Shown here: one piece after another, positions 34,469-44,661 of the stretch
Position numbering within the stretch: position 1 is the first letter of the stretch
How the letters are laid out: the number at the start of each line of letters is the position of its first letter
Source: Catenulispora pinistramenti
Lineage (GTDB): Bacteria; Actinomycetota; Actinomycetes; Streptomycetales; Catenulisporaceae
Direction: 5' to 3'
Assembly: GCF_018274385.1 (NCBI RefSeq)
Contig: NZ_JAAFYZ010000063.1
Location: forward strand, 1 to 46,136
Length of the DNA stretch: 46,136 bases
Made by a program: the position numbers and the translations under genes
Notes under the pieces: model-generated
Database searches by the model: none
Seen by the model: only the letters and a program-made list of their open reading frames with translations
What the model was told of the DNA's origin: nothing

Positions 34469-34853
34469 GAACAAGGCCAAGGACCTCGCGGGCAACGAGG
34501 CTATTGCCCAGGCGAAGAACATCCGCATGACCGCCATGAAGGTGCGCCGGGTCGTGGACATGGTCCGCGGCCAGGACGTGGAGCAGGCGCTGGACACCCT
34601 GCGCTTCGCCCCGTACGCCGCCGCCGAGCCGGTCTTCAAGTGCGTCGCGTCGGCTGCCGCCAACGCCCGCAACAACAAGAAGCTCAACGGCCAGTTGGTC
34701 ATCACCGAGGCCTACGTGGACGAGGGTCCGACCCTGAAGCGGTTCCGGCCGCGTGCTCAGGGCCGCGCCTACCGCATCCGCAAGCGGACCTCGCACATCA
34801 CGATCGTGGTCAGCGAGACCGCGGGCGTCGCGCAGAAGGGCAGGACCCGATAG
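34461..34853 (+). CDS. rplV: 50S ribosomal protein L22
   Basis: 130 residues from GTG 34461. [20 protein letters not shown] and the hairpin loop [20 protein letters not shown] line the exit tunnel, where macrolide resistance changes occur in other bacteria; the loop looks normal. It overlaps rpsS by 8 nt, and its stop TAG shares a G with the GTG of rpsC. Confidence 0.96.
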   Translation: MAENKAKDLAGNEAIAQAKNIRMTAMKVRRVVDMVRGQDVEQALDTLRFAPYAAAEPVFKCVASAAANARNNKKLNGQLVITEAYVDEGPTLKRFRPRAQGRAYRIRKRTSHITIVVSETAGVAQKGRTR

Positions 34854-35761
34854 TGGGCCAGAAGGTTAACCCGCATGGGTTCCGCCTCGGCATCACCACG
34901 GACTTCAAGTCCCGGTGGTACGCCGACAAGCTGTACAAGGACTACGTCAAGGAAGACGTCGCGATCCGCCGCCTGATGACCGACGGCATGGACCGCGCGG
35001 GCATCAGCAAGGTGGAGATCGAGCGCACGCGTGACCGCGTCCGCGTCGACATCCACACCGCGCGTCCGGGCATCGTCATCGGCCGCCGCGGCGCCGAGGC
35101 CGACCGCATCCGCGGCAAGCTCGAGAAGCTGACCGCCAAGCAGGTCCAGCTGAACATCCTCGAGGTGCGCAACCCCGAGAGCGACGCTCAGCTGGTCGCG
35201 CAGGGCATCGCGGAGCAGCTGGCCCAGCGCGTGGCGTTCCGCCGCGCGATGCGCAAGGCGATCCAGTCCTCGATGAAGGCCGGCGTCAAGGGCATCAAGG
35301 TCCAGGTCTCCGGTCGTCTGGGCGGCGCCGAGATGAGCCGTTCGGAGCAGTACCGCGAGGGTCGCGTGCCGCTGCACACGCTGCGCGCGAACATCGACTA
35401 CGGCTTCTACGAGGCCAAGACCACCTTCGGCCGGATCGGCGTGAAGGTCTGGATCTACAAGGGCGATGTCACCTCGCTGTCCGCTCAGCGTGCGCTGAAC
35501 GCCGCCGAGGCCCGTGCCGGGCGTCCGCAGCGTGATGGCGACCGCCGTGGCGGTGGCCGTGACGGCGGCGGCGGCGGTCGCGACGGTGGCCGTGGCCCGC
35601 GTCGTGACGGCGGCGGCGGTGGCCGTGGCCCGCGTCGCGAAGGCGGCGCCGGCGGCGGTCGCGACGGCGGCCAGCAGAACCAGGCTCAGGCTTCGGCTCC
35701 GACGGCGGAGGCCCCGGTGGCCGAGGCCTCGACCGAGGCTGCTCAGAACAAGGAGGCGTGA
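34853..35761 (+). CDS. rpsC: 30S ribosomal protein S3 with Gly/Arg-rich C-terminal extension
   Basis: 302 residues from GTG 34853. Residues 1-217 are normal S3: [20 protein letters not shown], the KH-domain [15 protein letters not shown], and the C-domain [17 protein letters not shown] with VKVWIYKGD. From about 218 an extra 85 residues follow: RGG-type repeats ([27 protein letters not shown]), then an Ala/Glu/Pro-rich end. E. coli S3 has 233 residues. The tail is probably disordered and RNA-binding near the mRNA entry channel. The DNA of the tail is itself repetitive. Confidence 0.97.
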   Translation: MGQKVNPHGFRLGITTDFKSRWYADKLYKDYVKEDVAIRRLMTDGMDRAGISKVEIERTRDRVRVDIHTARPGIVIGRRGAEADRIRGKLEKLTAKQVQLNILEVRNPESDAQLVAQGIAEQLAQRVAFRRAMRKAIQSSMKAGVKGIKVQVSGRLGGAEMSRSEQYREGRVPLHTLRANIDYGFYEAKTTFGRIGVKVWIYKGDVTSLSAQRALNAAEARAGRPQRDGDRRGGGRDGGGGGRDGGRGPRRDGGGGGRGPRREGGAGGGRDGGQQNQAQASAPTAEAPVAEASTEAAQNKEA

Positions 35762-35763
35762 CG

Positions 35764-36183
35764 ATGCTGATCCCTCGGCGGGTCAAGCACCGCAAGCAGC
35801 ACCACCCCGGTCGCTCCGGCGCCTCCAAGGGCGGCAACAACCTGGCGTTCGGCGAGTACGGCATCCAGGCGCTGACCCCGGCGTACGTGACCAACCGGCA
35901 GATCGAGTCCGCTCGTATCGCCATCAACCGGCACATCCGCCGTGGTGGCAAGGTGTGGATCAACATCTACCCGGACCGTCCGCTGACCAAGAAGCCGGCC
36001 GAGACCCGCATGGGTTCCGGTAAGGGCTCGCCCGAGTGGTGGGTCGCGAACGTCAAGCCCGGCCGGGTGCTCTTCGAGCTCTCGTACCCGAACGAGGAGC
36101 GCGCACGCGAGGCCCTGCTTCGCGCGACGCACAAGCTCCCGCTCAAGTGCCGGATCATCAAGCGTGAGGCAGGTGACATCTGA
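35764..36183 (+). CDS. rplP: 50S ribosomal protein L16
   Basis: 139 residues: [20 protein letters not shown], then [26 protein letters not shown] and [22 protein letters not shown] 35764 is chosen over GTG 35758 because AGGAGG (35751-35756) is 7 nt from it and the family begins MLIPRR. L16 orders the A-site tRNA in the large subunit. Confidence 0.97.
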   Translation: MLIPRRVKHRKQHHPGRSGASKGGNNLAFGEYGIQALTPAYVTNRQIESARIAINRHIRRGGKVWINIYPDRPLTKKPAETRMGSGKGSPEWWVANVKPGRVLFELSYPNEERAREALLRATHKLPLKCRIIKREAGDI

Positions 36184-36407
36184 TGGCGACCGGGACCACC
36201 GCGCGCGAACTGCGCGAACTCGGCGACGCCGAACTGCTGGAGAAGCTCCGTGAGAGCAAGGAGGAGCTGTTCAACCTCCGCTTCCAGCAGGCCACCGGCC
36301 AGCTTGAGAACCACGGCCGCATGCGCGCCGTGAAGAAGGACATCGCTCGCATCTACACCTTGATGACAGAGCGTGAGCTCGGCATCAGTACTGAGGAGGC
36401 GAAGTGA
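36183..36407 (+). CDS. rpmC: 50S ribosomal protein L29
   Basis: 74 residues of two helices: [41 protein letters not shown] and [15 protein letters not shown]. It sits at the tunnel exit next to L23. The ATG shares its first base with the rplP stop (TGATG), and its stop overlaps the GTG of rpsQ. Confidence 0.96.
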   Translation: MATGTTARELRELGDAELLEKLRESKEELFNLRFQQATGQLENHGRMRAVKKDIARIYTLMTERELGISTEEAK

Positions 36408-36685
36408 GCGAGCAGGCGGTGGAGAACACCGAGGAGCGTGGCGCGCGCAAGGTGCGTGAGGGCTACGTCGTGAGCGACAAGATGGAGAAGACCATCGTCG
36501 TTCTCGTCGAGGACCGCAAGACGCACCCCAAGTACCGCAAGGTCGTGCGCCGCACCACCAAGCTGAAGGCCCACGACGAGCAGAACACGGCCGGCATCGG
36601 CGACCGCGTCCTGCTCATGGAGACCCGGCCGCTCTCGGCGACCAAGCGCTGGCGCCTGGTCGAGGTTCTCGAGAAGGCCAAGTAA
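36404..36685 (+). CDS. rpsQ: 30S ribosomal protein S17
   Basis: 93 residues: a short acidic head ([12 protein letters not shown]), then [41 protein letters not shown] and [23 protein letters not shown]. An OB-fold early binder of 16S rRNA. Start GTG 36404. It is the last gene of the S10 part; an 90-nt gap with a large hairpin separates it from rplN. Confidence 0.96.
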   Translation: MSEQAVENTEERGARKVREGYVVSDKMEKTIVVLVEDRKTHPKYRKVVRRTTKLKAHDEQNTAGIGDRVLLMETRPLSATKRWRLVEVLEKAK

Positions 36686-36703
36686 CCAGTCCGTTCGGCC
36701 AGG

Positions 36704-36748
36704 CACCGCGGATCGGCCGCGGGATTCGAACCCCGCGGCCCTGCGGTG
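36704..36748 (+). promoter_or_regulatory. Two-tier hairpin at the S10/spc boundary with T-arm-like loop
   Basis: CACCGC (36704-36709) pairs with GCGGTG (36743-36748), and inside it GGCCGCGGG (36715-36723) pairs with CCCGCGGCC (36732-36740). The loop ATTCGAAC makes the minus strand read like a tRNA T-arm (GGTTCGAATCC). The hairpin may be a partial terminator or processing site between the rpsJ-rpsQ and rplN-rplO segments. Confidence 0.55.
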
Positions 36749-36775
36749 AACCGGCACGACGAAGGAGATAGATAA

Positions 36776-37144
36776 GTGATCCAGCAGGAGTCGCGGCTCC
36801 GGGTCGCCGACAACACGGGTGCGAAGGAAATCCTCTGCATCCGCGTGCTCGGTGGCTCCAGCCGCCGCTACGCCGGAATCGGCGACGTCATCGTCGCCAC
36901 CGTCAAGGACGCTCTGCCCGGCGCGGGCGTCAAGAAGGGCGACGTCGTCAAGGCGGTCGTCGTGCGCACCGTCAAGGAGCGCCGGCGTCCCGACGGCTCG
37001 TACATCCGCTTCGACGAGAACGCGGCCGTCCTGATCAAGGACGGCGGGGACCCGCGCGGGACCCGCATCTTCGGCCCGGTGGGCCGTGAGCTGCGCGAGA
37101 AGCGCTACATGCGCATCGTCTCGCTCGCCCCGGAGGTGCTGTAA
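36776..37144 (+). CDS. rplN: 50S ribosomal protein L14
   Basis: 122 residues, the standard length: [40 protein letters not shown] and [21 protein letters not shown]14 forms part of intersubunit bridges B5/B8. Start GTG 36776, after GAAGGAG. It is the first gene of the spc segment. Confidence 0.97.
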   Translation: MIQQESRLRVADNTGAKEILCIRVLGGSSRRYAGIGDVIVATVKDALPGAGVKKGDVVKAVVVRTVKERRRPDGSYIRFDENAAVLIKDGGDPRGTRIFGPVGRELREKRYMRIVSLAPEVL

Positions 37145-37147
37145 GCC

Positions 37148-37516
37148 ATGGCGTCGCTGAACATCAAGAAGGGTGACCTGGTCCAGGTCATCACCGGCAA
37201 GGACAAGGGTCTGCAGGGCAAGGTCATCCAGGCCTTCCCGGAGACCGAGAAGGTCCTGGTCGAGGGTGTCAACCGGGTCAAGAAGCACACCAAGGTCGGC
37301 CAGTCCGTCCGCGGGAGCAAGACCGGCGGCATCATCACCGTCGAGGCCCCGGTCCACGTCTCCAACGTGATGCTGGTCGTCGAGCACGAGGGCGCCAAGG
37401 TCGTCACGCGCGTGGGTTACCGCCGCGTGGAGGAGGAGCGCACGCTCGCCGACGGTTCGAAGAAGACCGTCACGCGCAGCGTTCGTTACGCCAAGCGCAC
37501 CGGTAAGGACATCTGA
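37148..37516 (+). CDS. rplX: 50S ribosomal protein L24
   Basis: 122 residues. The KOW motif is [20 protein letters not shown], followed by [31 protein letters not shown] and a basic C-terminal end longer than in E. coli. It is an assembly initiator near the tunnel exit. It starts 3 nt after rplN, and its stop overlaps the rplE ATG by 1 nt. Confidence 0.96.
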   Translation: MASLNIKKGDLVQVITGKDKGLQGKVIQAFPETEKVLVEGVNRVKKHTKVGQSVRGSKTGGIITVEAPVHVSNVMLVVEHEGAKVVTRVGYRRVEEERTLADGSKKTVTRSVRYAKRTGKDI

Positions 37517-38088
37517 TGACTGTGACTGAGACCCAGACCGCGGTGCAGCCGCGGCTGAAGCTGCGTTTCCGCTCGGAGATCGCCCCGGCGCTCAAGGAGC
37601 AGTTCGGCTTCCCGAACGTCATGCTGATCCCCGGTCTGACCAAGATCGTCGTGAACATGGGTGTCGGCGACGCCGCCCGTGACTCCAAGCTGATGGACGG
37701 CGCCGTCCGCGACCTCGCGGCGATCACCGGCCAGAAGCCGACCGTGACCCGGGCCCGCAAGTCCATCGCGCAGTTCAAGCTGCGTGAGGGCCAGCCCATC
37801 GGCGCGCACGTCACGCTGCGCGGCGACCGGATGTGGGAGTTCTGCGACCGGCTGGTGTCGATCGCGCTGCCCCGTATCCGCGACTTCCGCGGTCTGTCGC
37901 CCAAGCAGTTCGACGGCCGGGGCAACTACACCTTCGGTCTGAACGAGCAGTCGATGTTCCACGAGATCGACCAGGACAAGATCGACCGCGTGCGCGGCAT
38001 GGACATCACCGTCGTGACGACCGCTCGCAACGACGATGAGGGTCGCGCGCTGCTGCGTCTCCTCGGATTCCCGTTCAAGGAGGCGTGA
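37516..38088 (+). CDS. rplE: 50S ribosomal protein L5
   Basis: 190 residues: [60 protein letters not shown] and [10 protein letters not shown]; the C-terminal [26 protein letters not shown] is typical. L5 binds 5S rRNA and contacts the P-site tRNA. Start ATG 37516. Confidence 0.97.
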   Translation: MTVTETQTAVQPRLKLRFRSEIAPALKEQFGFPNVMLIPGLTKIVVNMGVGDAARDSKLMDGAVRDLAAITGQKPTVTRARKSIAQFKLREGQPIGAHVTLRGDRMWEFCDRLVSIALPRIRDFRGLSPKQFDGRGNYTFGLNEQSMFHEIDQDKIDRVRGMDITVVTTARNDDEGRALLRLLGFPFKEA

Positions 38089-38092
38089 GCAA

Positions 38093-38278
38093 ATGGCGAA
38101 GAAGGCCCTGATCAACAAGGCTCTCGCGAAGCCGAAGTTCAAGGTGCGCGGCTACACCCGCTGCTCCAAGTGCGGCCGTCCGCACTCGGTCTACCGCAAG
38201 TTCGGCCTGTGCCGGGTTTGCCTGCGCGAGATGGCGCACGCCGGCGAACTGCCGGGCGTCACGAAGAGCTCCTGGTAA
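38093..38278 (+). CDS. rpsN: 30S ribosomal protein S14, zinc-binding type (type Z)
   Basis: 61 residues: [20 protein letters not shown], then CSKC (24, 27) and CRVC (40, 43), the four zinc ligands of the C+ form. Short S14 with zinc is the housekeeping paralogue within spc operons; actinomycetes often keep a longer zinc-free copy elsewhere for zinc shortage. Start ATG 38093, after AAGGAGGCG. Confidence 0.97.
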   Translation: MAKKALINKALAKPKFKVRGYTRCSKCGRPHSVYRKFGLCRVCLREMAHAGELPGVTKSSW

Positions 38279-38294
38279 CTACTACACGCCGCAG

Positions 38295-38343
38295 GTCCCC
38301 GTGTATGTGCGCTCCTATCGGAAGAGCGTGAGCAGCGCGGGGA
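38295..38343 (+). promoter_or_regulatory. Structured segment between rpsN and rpsH
   Basis: The 95-nt gap, the largest inside the spc segment, can form TCCCCG (38296-38301) with CGGGGA (38338-38343) around CGCTC (38310-38314) with GAGCG (38324-38328). S8, encoded just downstream, is the spc autoregulator in E. coli, so a translational control site is conceivable. I cannot recognise a true S8-binding helix. Confidence 0.35.
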
Positions 38344-38373
38344 TACCACGGCGAGGAAGGCCTACGGCCAACT

Positions 38374-38772
38374 ATGACCATGACCGACCCGATCGCGGAC
38401 ATGCTCACCCGGCTGCGGAACGCCAACTCGGCGTACCACGACCAGGTGACCATGCCGTCGAGCAAGATCAAGACGCACATCTGCGAGATCCTCAAGCAGG
38501 AGGGCTACATCGCCTCCTGGAAGGTCGAGGACGCGGAGGTGGGCAAGTCCCTCACCATCGACCTGAAGTTCGGGCCGAACCGTGAGCGCTCCATCGCCGG
38601 TATCAAGCGGATCTCCAAGCCGGGTCTGCGTGTCTACGCGAAGTCCACGAGCCTGCCTCGGGTTCTGGGCGGACTCGGCGTCGCCATCATCTCGACTTCG
38701 ACCGGTCTGCTGACCGACCGCCAGGCCGCCCGCAAGGGCGTCGGCGGCGAAGTCCTCGCCTACGTCTGGTAA
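38374..38772 (+). CDS. rpsH: 30S ribosomal protein S8
   Basis: 132 residues: [61 protein letters not shown] and the C-terminal [26 protein letters not shown] end. S8 binds central-domain 16S rRNA. ATG 38374 is used; ATG 38380 is an in-frame alternative. Confidence 0.97.
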   Translation: MTMTDPIADMLTRLRNANSAYHDQVTMPSSKIKTHICEILKQEGYIASWKVEDAEVGKSLTIDLKFGPNRERSIAGIKRISKPGLRVYAKSTSLPRVLGGLGVAIISTSTGLLTDRQAARKGVGGEVLAYVW

Positions 38773-38789
38773 GGGAAGGAGGAGTAGCA

Positions 38790-39332
38790 ATGTCTCGTAT
38801 TGGACGGCTGCCGATCCCGGTTCCCACCGGCGTCGACGTCACCATCAACGGCCAGGACGTGACCGTCAAGGGGCCCAAGGGCACCCTGTCGCACACCGTC
38901 GTGACCCCGATCACGATCTCCAAGGGCGAGGACGGCAATCTGGTCGTCGCGCGCCCGAACGACGAGCGGGTCGCCAAGGAGCGCCACGGTCTGTCGCGGA
39001 CTCTGGTCAACAACATGATCATCGGCGTGACCCAGGGCTACACCAAGCAGCTGGAGATCTCCGGTGTCGGTTACCGCGTGACCGCCAAGGGCAAGGACCT
39101 CGAGTTCGCCCTCGGCTACAGCCACTCGGTGCCGGTCCCGGCCCCCGATGGCATCACCTTCGCCGTGGAGAGCCCGACCAGGTTCTCCGTGTCCGGGATC
39201 GACAAGCAGCTGGTGGGCGAGACCTGCGCCTACATCAAGAAGCTGCGCAAGATCGACCCCTACAAGGGCAAGGGCATCAAGTTCACCGGCGAGGTCATCC
39301 GCCGCAAGGCCGGAAAGGCTGGGAAGAAGTAA
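38790..39332 (+). CDS. rplF: 50S ribosomal protein L6
   Basis: 180 residues with two similar domains: [32 protein letters not shown], then [19 protein letters not shown] and [27 protein letters not shown] (read as two adjoining stretches). It lies by the sarcin-ricin loop. Start ATG 38790, after GGGAAGGAGGAG. The stop TAA overlaps the rplR ATG. Confidence 0.97.
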   Translation: MSRIGRLPIPVPTGVDVTINGQDVTVKGPKGTLSHTVVTPITISKGEDGNLVVARPNDERVAKERHGLSRTLVNNMIIGVTQGYTKQLEISGVGYRVTAKGKDLEFALGYSHSVPVPAPDGITFAVESPTRFSVSGIDKQLVGETCAYIKKLRKIDPYKGKGIKFTGEVIRRKAGKAGKK

Positions 39333-39715
39333 TGGCTTTCGCAGTCAAGATCGGCAAGGGTTCGGCGAAGAAGCGCAACGCCGTCAAGCGGCGCCACCTG
39401 CGCGTCCGCAAGAAGGTCGCCGGCACCGCCCTGCGGCCGCGCCTGGTGGTCACCCGCTCCTCGCGCCACATGGTGGCGCAGGTCGTGGACGACGTCACCC
39501 GCGTGACGCTGGCCTCCGCCTCCACCATGGAGGATGGCCTGCGCACCGGCGAGGGCGACAAGACCGCCAAGGCCAAGGAAGTCGGCAAGCTCGTCGCCGA
39601 GCGGGCCAAGGCCAAGGGTGTCGGCACGGTCGTCTTCGACCGTGGCGGCAACAAGTACCACGGCCGGGTGGCCGCGGTGGCCGACGGCGCCCGGGAAGCG
39701 GGGCTGGAGCTGTGA
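39332..39715 (+). CDS. rplR: 50S ribosomal protein L18
   Basis: 127 residues. Basic N-terminus [20 protein letters not shown], then [20 protein letters not shown] and the C-terminal [31 protein letters not shown] end (given in two parts). It binds 5S rRNA with L5. It has 1-nt overlap with rplF. Confidence 0.96.
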   Translation: MAFAVKIGKGSAKKRNAVKRRHLRVRKKVAGTALRPRLVVTRSSRHMVAQVVDDVTRVTLASASTMEDGLRTGEGDKTAKAKEVGKLVAERAKAKGVGTVVFDRGGNKYHGRVAAVADGAREAGLEL

Positions 39716-39770
39716 GGCTTGTGCCGAACAAGGCAGACAACGGGTATTCAACGAACGGAAGGAGCCTCTG

Positions 39771-40409
39771 ATGGCTGGTCCGCAGCGCCGCGGAGGCGGC
39801 TTCGGTGGTCAGAACAACCAGGGCGGCGGCGGCGAGGGCGGCAACAACCGCCGCGAGCGCCGGGACCGTCGCGGCGACCAGGCGCCGGTTGAGAAGTCGG
39901 CGCACATCGAGCGCGTCGTCACCATCAACCGGGTGGCCAAGGTCGTGCGCGGTGGCCGCCGCTTCAGCTTCACCGCCCTGGTGATCGTCGGCGACGGCGA
40001 TGGCACCGTGGGCGTCGGCTACGGCAAGGCGAAGGAAGTCCGCGACGCGATCGCCAAGGGTGTCGAGGAGGCCAAGAAGAACTTCTTCAAGGTCCCCCGC
40101 ATCCAGGGCACCATCCCGCACCCGATTCAGGGCGAGCGCGCCGCCGGCGTCGTTCTCCTGAAGCCGGCCGCCCCCGGTACCGGCGTCATCGCCGGCGGTC
40201 CGGTGCGCGCCGTGCTGGAGTGCGCGGGCGTCCACGACGTGCTGAGCAAGTCGCTCGGCTCGGACAACCCGATCAACATCGTCCACGCGACCGTGGCGGC
40301 TCTGAAGGGCCTGGTGCGCCCCGAGGAAGTCGCCGCGCGCCGCGGGCTGCCGCTGGAGGACGTGGCCCCGGCCGCCCTCCTGCGCGCCCGCGCCGGTGTG
40401 GGGAGCTGA
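39771..40409 (+). CDS. rpsE: 30S ribosomal protein S5 with Gly-rich N-terminal extension
   Basis: 212 residues; the conserved part starts at about residue 44 ([20 protein letters not shown]). [24 protein letters not shown] and [18 protein letters not shown] follow. The first 40 residues are Gly/Asn/Arg-rich ([17 protein letters not shown]), an actinobacterial-style extension. S5 and S3 together form the mRNA entry pore; both carry low-complexity Gly/Arg tails here. ATG 39771, after GGAAGGAG. Confidence 0.97.
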   Translation: MAGPQRRGGGFGGQNNQGGGGEGGNNRRERRDRRGDQAPVEKSAHIERVVTINRVAKVVRGGRRFSFTALVIVGDGDGTVGVGYGKAKEVRDAIAKGVEEAKKNFFKVPRIQGTIPHPIQGERAAGVVLLKPAAPGTGVIAGGPVRAVLECAGVHDVLSKSLGSDNPINIVHATVAALKGLVRPEEVAARRGLPLEDVAPAALLRARAGVGS

Positions 40410-40414
40410 GAGAC

Positions 40415-40597
40415 ATGGCCCGTTTGAAGATCACGCAGACCCGCTCGAAGATCGGGACCAAGCAGAACCACCGGGACACCCTCCGGTCGCTCGGTCTGAA
40501 GCGGATCAACGACACCGTGGTGAAGGAAGACCTGCCGCAGTTCCGCGGCATGGTCCACACCGTTCGCCACCTGGTCAAGGTCGAGGAGGTCGACTGA
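40415..40597 (+). CDS. rpmD: 50S ribosomal protein L30
   Basis: 60 residues: [40 protein letters not shown] and [17 protein letters not shown]. Normal bacterial length. Start ATG 40415, five bases after rpsE; the rplO ATG follows one base after its stop. Confidence 0.96.
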   Translation: MARLKITQTRSKIGTKQNHRDTLRSLGLKRINDTVVKEDLPQFRGMVHTVRHLVKVEEVD

Positions 40598-40598
40598 C

Positions 40599-41039
40599 AT
40601 GACACTGAAGGTCCACCACCTCCGCCCGGCCCCGGGCGCCAAGACGCCGAAGACCCGCGTGGGTCGCGGTGAGGGGTCCAAGGGCAAGACCGCCGGCCGC
40701 GGTACCAAGGGCACCAAGGCCCGCTACCAGGTCTCGGCCCGCTTCGAGGGCGGCCAGATGCCGCTGCACATGCGGCTGCCGAAGGCCCGGGGCTTCAAGA
40801 ACCCGTTCAAGGTGACGTTCCAGGTCGTGAACCTGGACAAGCTGTCGGCGCTGTACCCGGCCGGCGGCGAGGTCACCGTCGAGGACCTGATCGCCAAGGG
40901 CGCGGTCCGCGACAACGAACTGGTCAAGGTACTCGGGACCGGCGAGATCTCGGTCGCCCTGCAGGTGAAGGTTCACGCCTTCTCCGCCTCCGCGAAGGAG
41001 AAGCTGGCTGCCGCCGGCGGCTCCGCCGAGGAGATCTGA
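40599..41039 (+). CDS. rplO: 50S ribosomal protein L15
   Basis: 146 residues: [39 protein letters not shown] and [21 protein letters not shown]15 is a late-assembly protein that organises 23S domain II. It is the last gene of this superoperon, since a strong hairpin follows; in many bacteria secY is co-transcribed, but here a 553-nt gap intervenes. Confidence 0.97.
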   Translation: MTLKVHHLRPAPGAKTPKTRVGRGEGSKGKTAGRGTKGTKARYQVSARFEGGQMPLHMRLPKARGFKNPFKVTFQVVNLDKLSALYPAGGEVTVEDLIAKGAVRDNELVKVLGTGEISVALQVKVHAFSASAKEKLAAAGGSAEEI

Positions 41040-41592
41040 GCAGAGCAGTACTAAACGTGATGGGCGCTGTCCGGGCCGGAAGGTTCGGGCGGCGCCCATC
41101 ACGCGTGTGGCCCGCGCCTGTCGCGTGTGGCGTGTCCATGTCGATGTGTGGCGCGTCTATATAGATAGGTGAGGCCGAGCGTCGCGTTGCCAGCCGATCG
41201 CACGATCGGTCGGGCGATGTTCAAGCACACAAAGGGGATCGCGCAGCGTAGTGCGCCTGTGCCGGGTACACCGGCACGGTTTCGGTCTTCCCGGCCCGGA
41301 CCTGGGCCGTGGGCGCCGAAGACGTCCTGCGTGTGCCCGGTGGCAAGGCCGGATCAGCCGGCTGTGAGGGTTCGCCGCCTCCACCCCCGGTCACCTGTCA
41401 GCCACCGACCGCCCAAGCCCCCCACCCGACGCTCGCCATCGCGCTCCTGCTATGCGTAAGATGGCGCAGGTCGGCCATCACCCCGACCCGACCCCGCGTG
41501 CCCTCGCCAGCCCCGCGTACCAGCGTGGAGCCGGCAGGACCGCGGTCATCAGGACCCTTTGACAATCTGTCGCGTCAAGGCGCAGGAGGACC
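41040..41592 (+). other. 553-nt rplO-secY gap
   Basis: No gene is supported. It starts with the rplO terminator. GTGTGGC repeats follow (41105-41152) and then a perfect palindrome TCTATATAGA (41156-41165), AT-rich in GC-rich surroundings. Downstream, TAAGAT (41457-41462) with TCGCCA (41433-41438) is a possible secY promoter. TTGACA at 41559-41564 has no -10 box before the start codon. Confidence 0.5.
41057..41102 (+). terminator. Terminator after rplO
   Basis: An 11-bp perfect stem, GTGATGGGCGC (41057-41067) with GCGCCCATCAC (41092-41102), extended inward by imperfect pairing around CCGGGCC. It ends the S10-spc superoperon before secY. Confidence 0.85.
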
Positions 41593-42939
<1,347 letters not shown>

Positions 42940-43030
42940 CGGCGGTGATGACGACGGCGTCGACGCGCCTCACCCGAAGCGGGCGGCACTCGGCCGTCCG
43001 TCCCACTGACGCCGAAGGGTTCCTCATCTA

Positions 43031-43708
43031 GTGCGTATCGTTCTCGTCGGACCGCCGGGTGCGGGCAAGGGCACGCAGGCCTCGTTCATCGCCTCGCACC
43101 TGGGCGTACCGAAGATCAGTACCGGTGACATCTTCCGGGCGAACATCTCGCAGGGCACCCCGCTGGGCGTGAAGGCCAAGGAGTACCTGGACGCCGGCCA
43201 GTTGGTGCCGGACGAGCTCACCATAGACATCGTCCGCGACCGGCTCGGCCAGGCGGACGCGGCGGGCGGTTTCCTGCTCGACGGCTTCCCGCGCAACGTC
43301 GCGCAGGCCGAGGAGCTGGACAAGATCCTGGCCGACAACGGCGTCTCGCCCTCGGCCGGCAAGGCCTACCTGGACGTCGTGCTGGACCTGGAGGTGGACA
43401 ACGACGAGGTGATCAAGCGGATCTCCGGCCGCCGGCTGTGCCGCAACGACTCCGGGCACATCTTCCACGTCGACTACAGCCCGTCCAAGGCCGGCGACAA
43501 GTGCGACATCTGCGGTGGTGAGCTCTACCAGCGCTCGGACGACGCCGAGGACGTGGTGCGCACCCGCCTGGAGGTCTACGCCGCCGAGACCGCCCCGATC
43601 ATCGACTACTACCGCGAGCAGGGCGTGCTGACCACGATCAACGCCACCGGCGAGGTCGACGTCATCACCGAGCGCGCGTTCGCGGCGGTCGACGCCGCCC
43701 GCGGCTGA
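43031..43708 (+). CDS. adk: Adenylate kinase
   Basis: 225 residues. P-loop GPPGAGKGT (8-16), then [19 protein letters not shown] and the LID domain. In the [15 protein letters not shown] and KCDICGGEL supply three Cys and an Asp that could bind zinc (a Cys-Asp variant of the usual four-Cys site). ATP + AMP = 2 ADP in the cytosol. Start GTG 43031 in TAGTG, with no strong ribosome site (AAGGGTTCC). It is in the usual secY-adk-map order. Confidence 0.96.
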   Translation: MRIVLVGPPGAGKGTQASFIASHLGVPKISTGDIFRANISQGTPLGVKAKEYLDAGQLVPDELTIDIVRDRLGQADAAGGFLLDGFPRNVAQAEELDKILADNGVSPSAGKAYLDVVLDLEVDNDEVIKRISGRRLCRNDSGHIFHVDYSPSKAGDKCDICGGELYQRSDDAEDVVRTRLEVYAAETAPIIDYYREQGVLTTINATGEVDVITERAFAAVDAARG

Positions 43709-43759
43709 GGCACGACAGCCCGGCCGTACCCTCCCGCAGTCCCGAAGGAAATCCCACAC

Positions 43760-44587
43760 ATGCACGCCCACGGTGACGACGACGGCATCATCGAGCTGAA
43801 GACCGCCGAGCAGTTCCAGGCTATGAAGCAGGCCGGTCTGGTCGTCTCCCGCACGCTGGCGCTGCTGCGCTCGGCGGTCCGGCCGGGCATCACCACCGGT
43901 GAGCTGGACCGGATCGCCGAGGAGTCCATCCGCTCCCAGGGCGCCGCGCCGTCCTTCCTGGGCTACGGCGACTTCCCCGGCTCGATCTGCGCCTCGGTCA
44001 ACGAGGAGGTCGTGCACGGCATCCCCGGCTCGCGCACGCTGCGCGAGGGCGACCTGATCTCCATCGACTGCGGCGCGATCATCCCGGCCGACCCGGCCCA
44101 GGCCGCGACCGGCCGCTGGAACACCCGGGGCTGGCACGCGGACGCGGCGATCACCGTCCCGGTCGGCGAGGTGGCCCCGGAGCTCACCGAGCTGTCCCGG
44201 GTCACCGAGCAGGCGATGTGGGCCGGCATCAACGCGGTCAAGGAGGGCGTCGCCCTCAACGACGTCTCCACCGCGATCGACGGCTACACCCGCTCGCAGC
44301 CCCGCCGCTACGGCATCGTCCGCGACTACGGCGGCCACGGCATCGGCTCGGCCATGCACATGGCGCCGATGGTGTTCAACTACCCGGTCCGCGGCGAGCG
44401 CACGGTCCTGACCACCGGCATGGCGATCGCCATCGAGCCGATGCTGACCCTGGGCAAGAACAAGACCCGGGTGCTGGCCGACGACTGGACGGTCGTGGCC
44501 AAGGACGGGTCCCACGCCGCACACTGGGAGCACACGGTCGCCCTGACCCCCGAGGGCATCGTGGTGACCACTGCTCCGGAAGAGTGA
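43760..44587 (+). CDS. map: Methionine aminopeptidase, type I, with an insertion between metal ligands
   Basis: 275 residues. Metal ligands Asp103, Asp128, His193, Glu226 and Glu257 are all present, with substrate-side His86. It removes the initiator Met from nascent proteins. The unusual point is the spacing: 25 residues separate Asp103 from Asp128, against 11 in E. coli Map (Asp97/Asp108). The extra 14 residues (around IPADPAQAATGRWNT) follow SIDCGAI and precede GWHADAAITV. The reading frame is intact. Start ATG 43760, after GAAGGAAA. Confidence 0.95.
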   Translation: MHAHGDDDGIIELKTAEQFQAMKQAGLVVSRTLALLRSAVRPGITTGELDRIAEESIRSQGAAPSFLGYGDFPGSICASVNEEVVHGIPGSRTLREGDLISIDCGAIIPADPAQAATGRWNTRGWHADAAITVPVGEVAPELTELSRVTEQAMWAGINAVKEGVALNDVSTAIDGYTRSQPRRYGIVRDYGGHGIGSAMHMAPMVFNYPVRGERTVLTTGMAIAIEPMLTLGKNKTRVLADDWTVVAKDGSHAAHWEHTVALTPEGIVVTTAPEE

Positions 44588-44661
44588 CGACAGACCCAGT
44601 GACCGACAGGGCCCCGCGCACCAAGCCACCCACCGGCCCCGACCCCGGCGGACGACGAACC

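Noticed and set aside
36715..36740. Possible tRNA gene on the minus strand (T-arm-like loop)
   Set aside because: Only a T-arm-like hairpin is present; the neighbouring sequence is rpsQ coding on one side and a ribosome site on the other. Kept only as a hairpin.
41559..41564. TTGACA box just before secY
   Set aside because: A -10 box at correct spacing would fall on the ribosome site and start codon; none is present.
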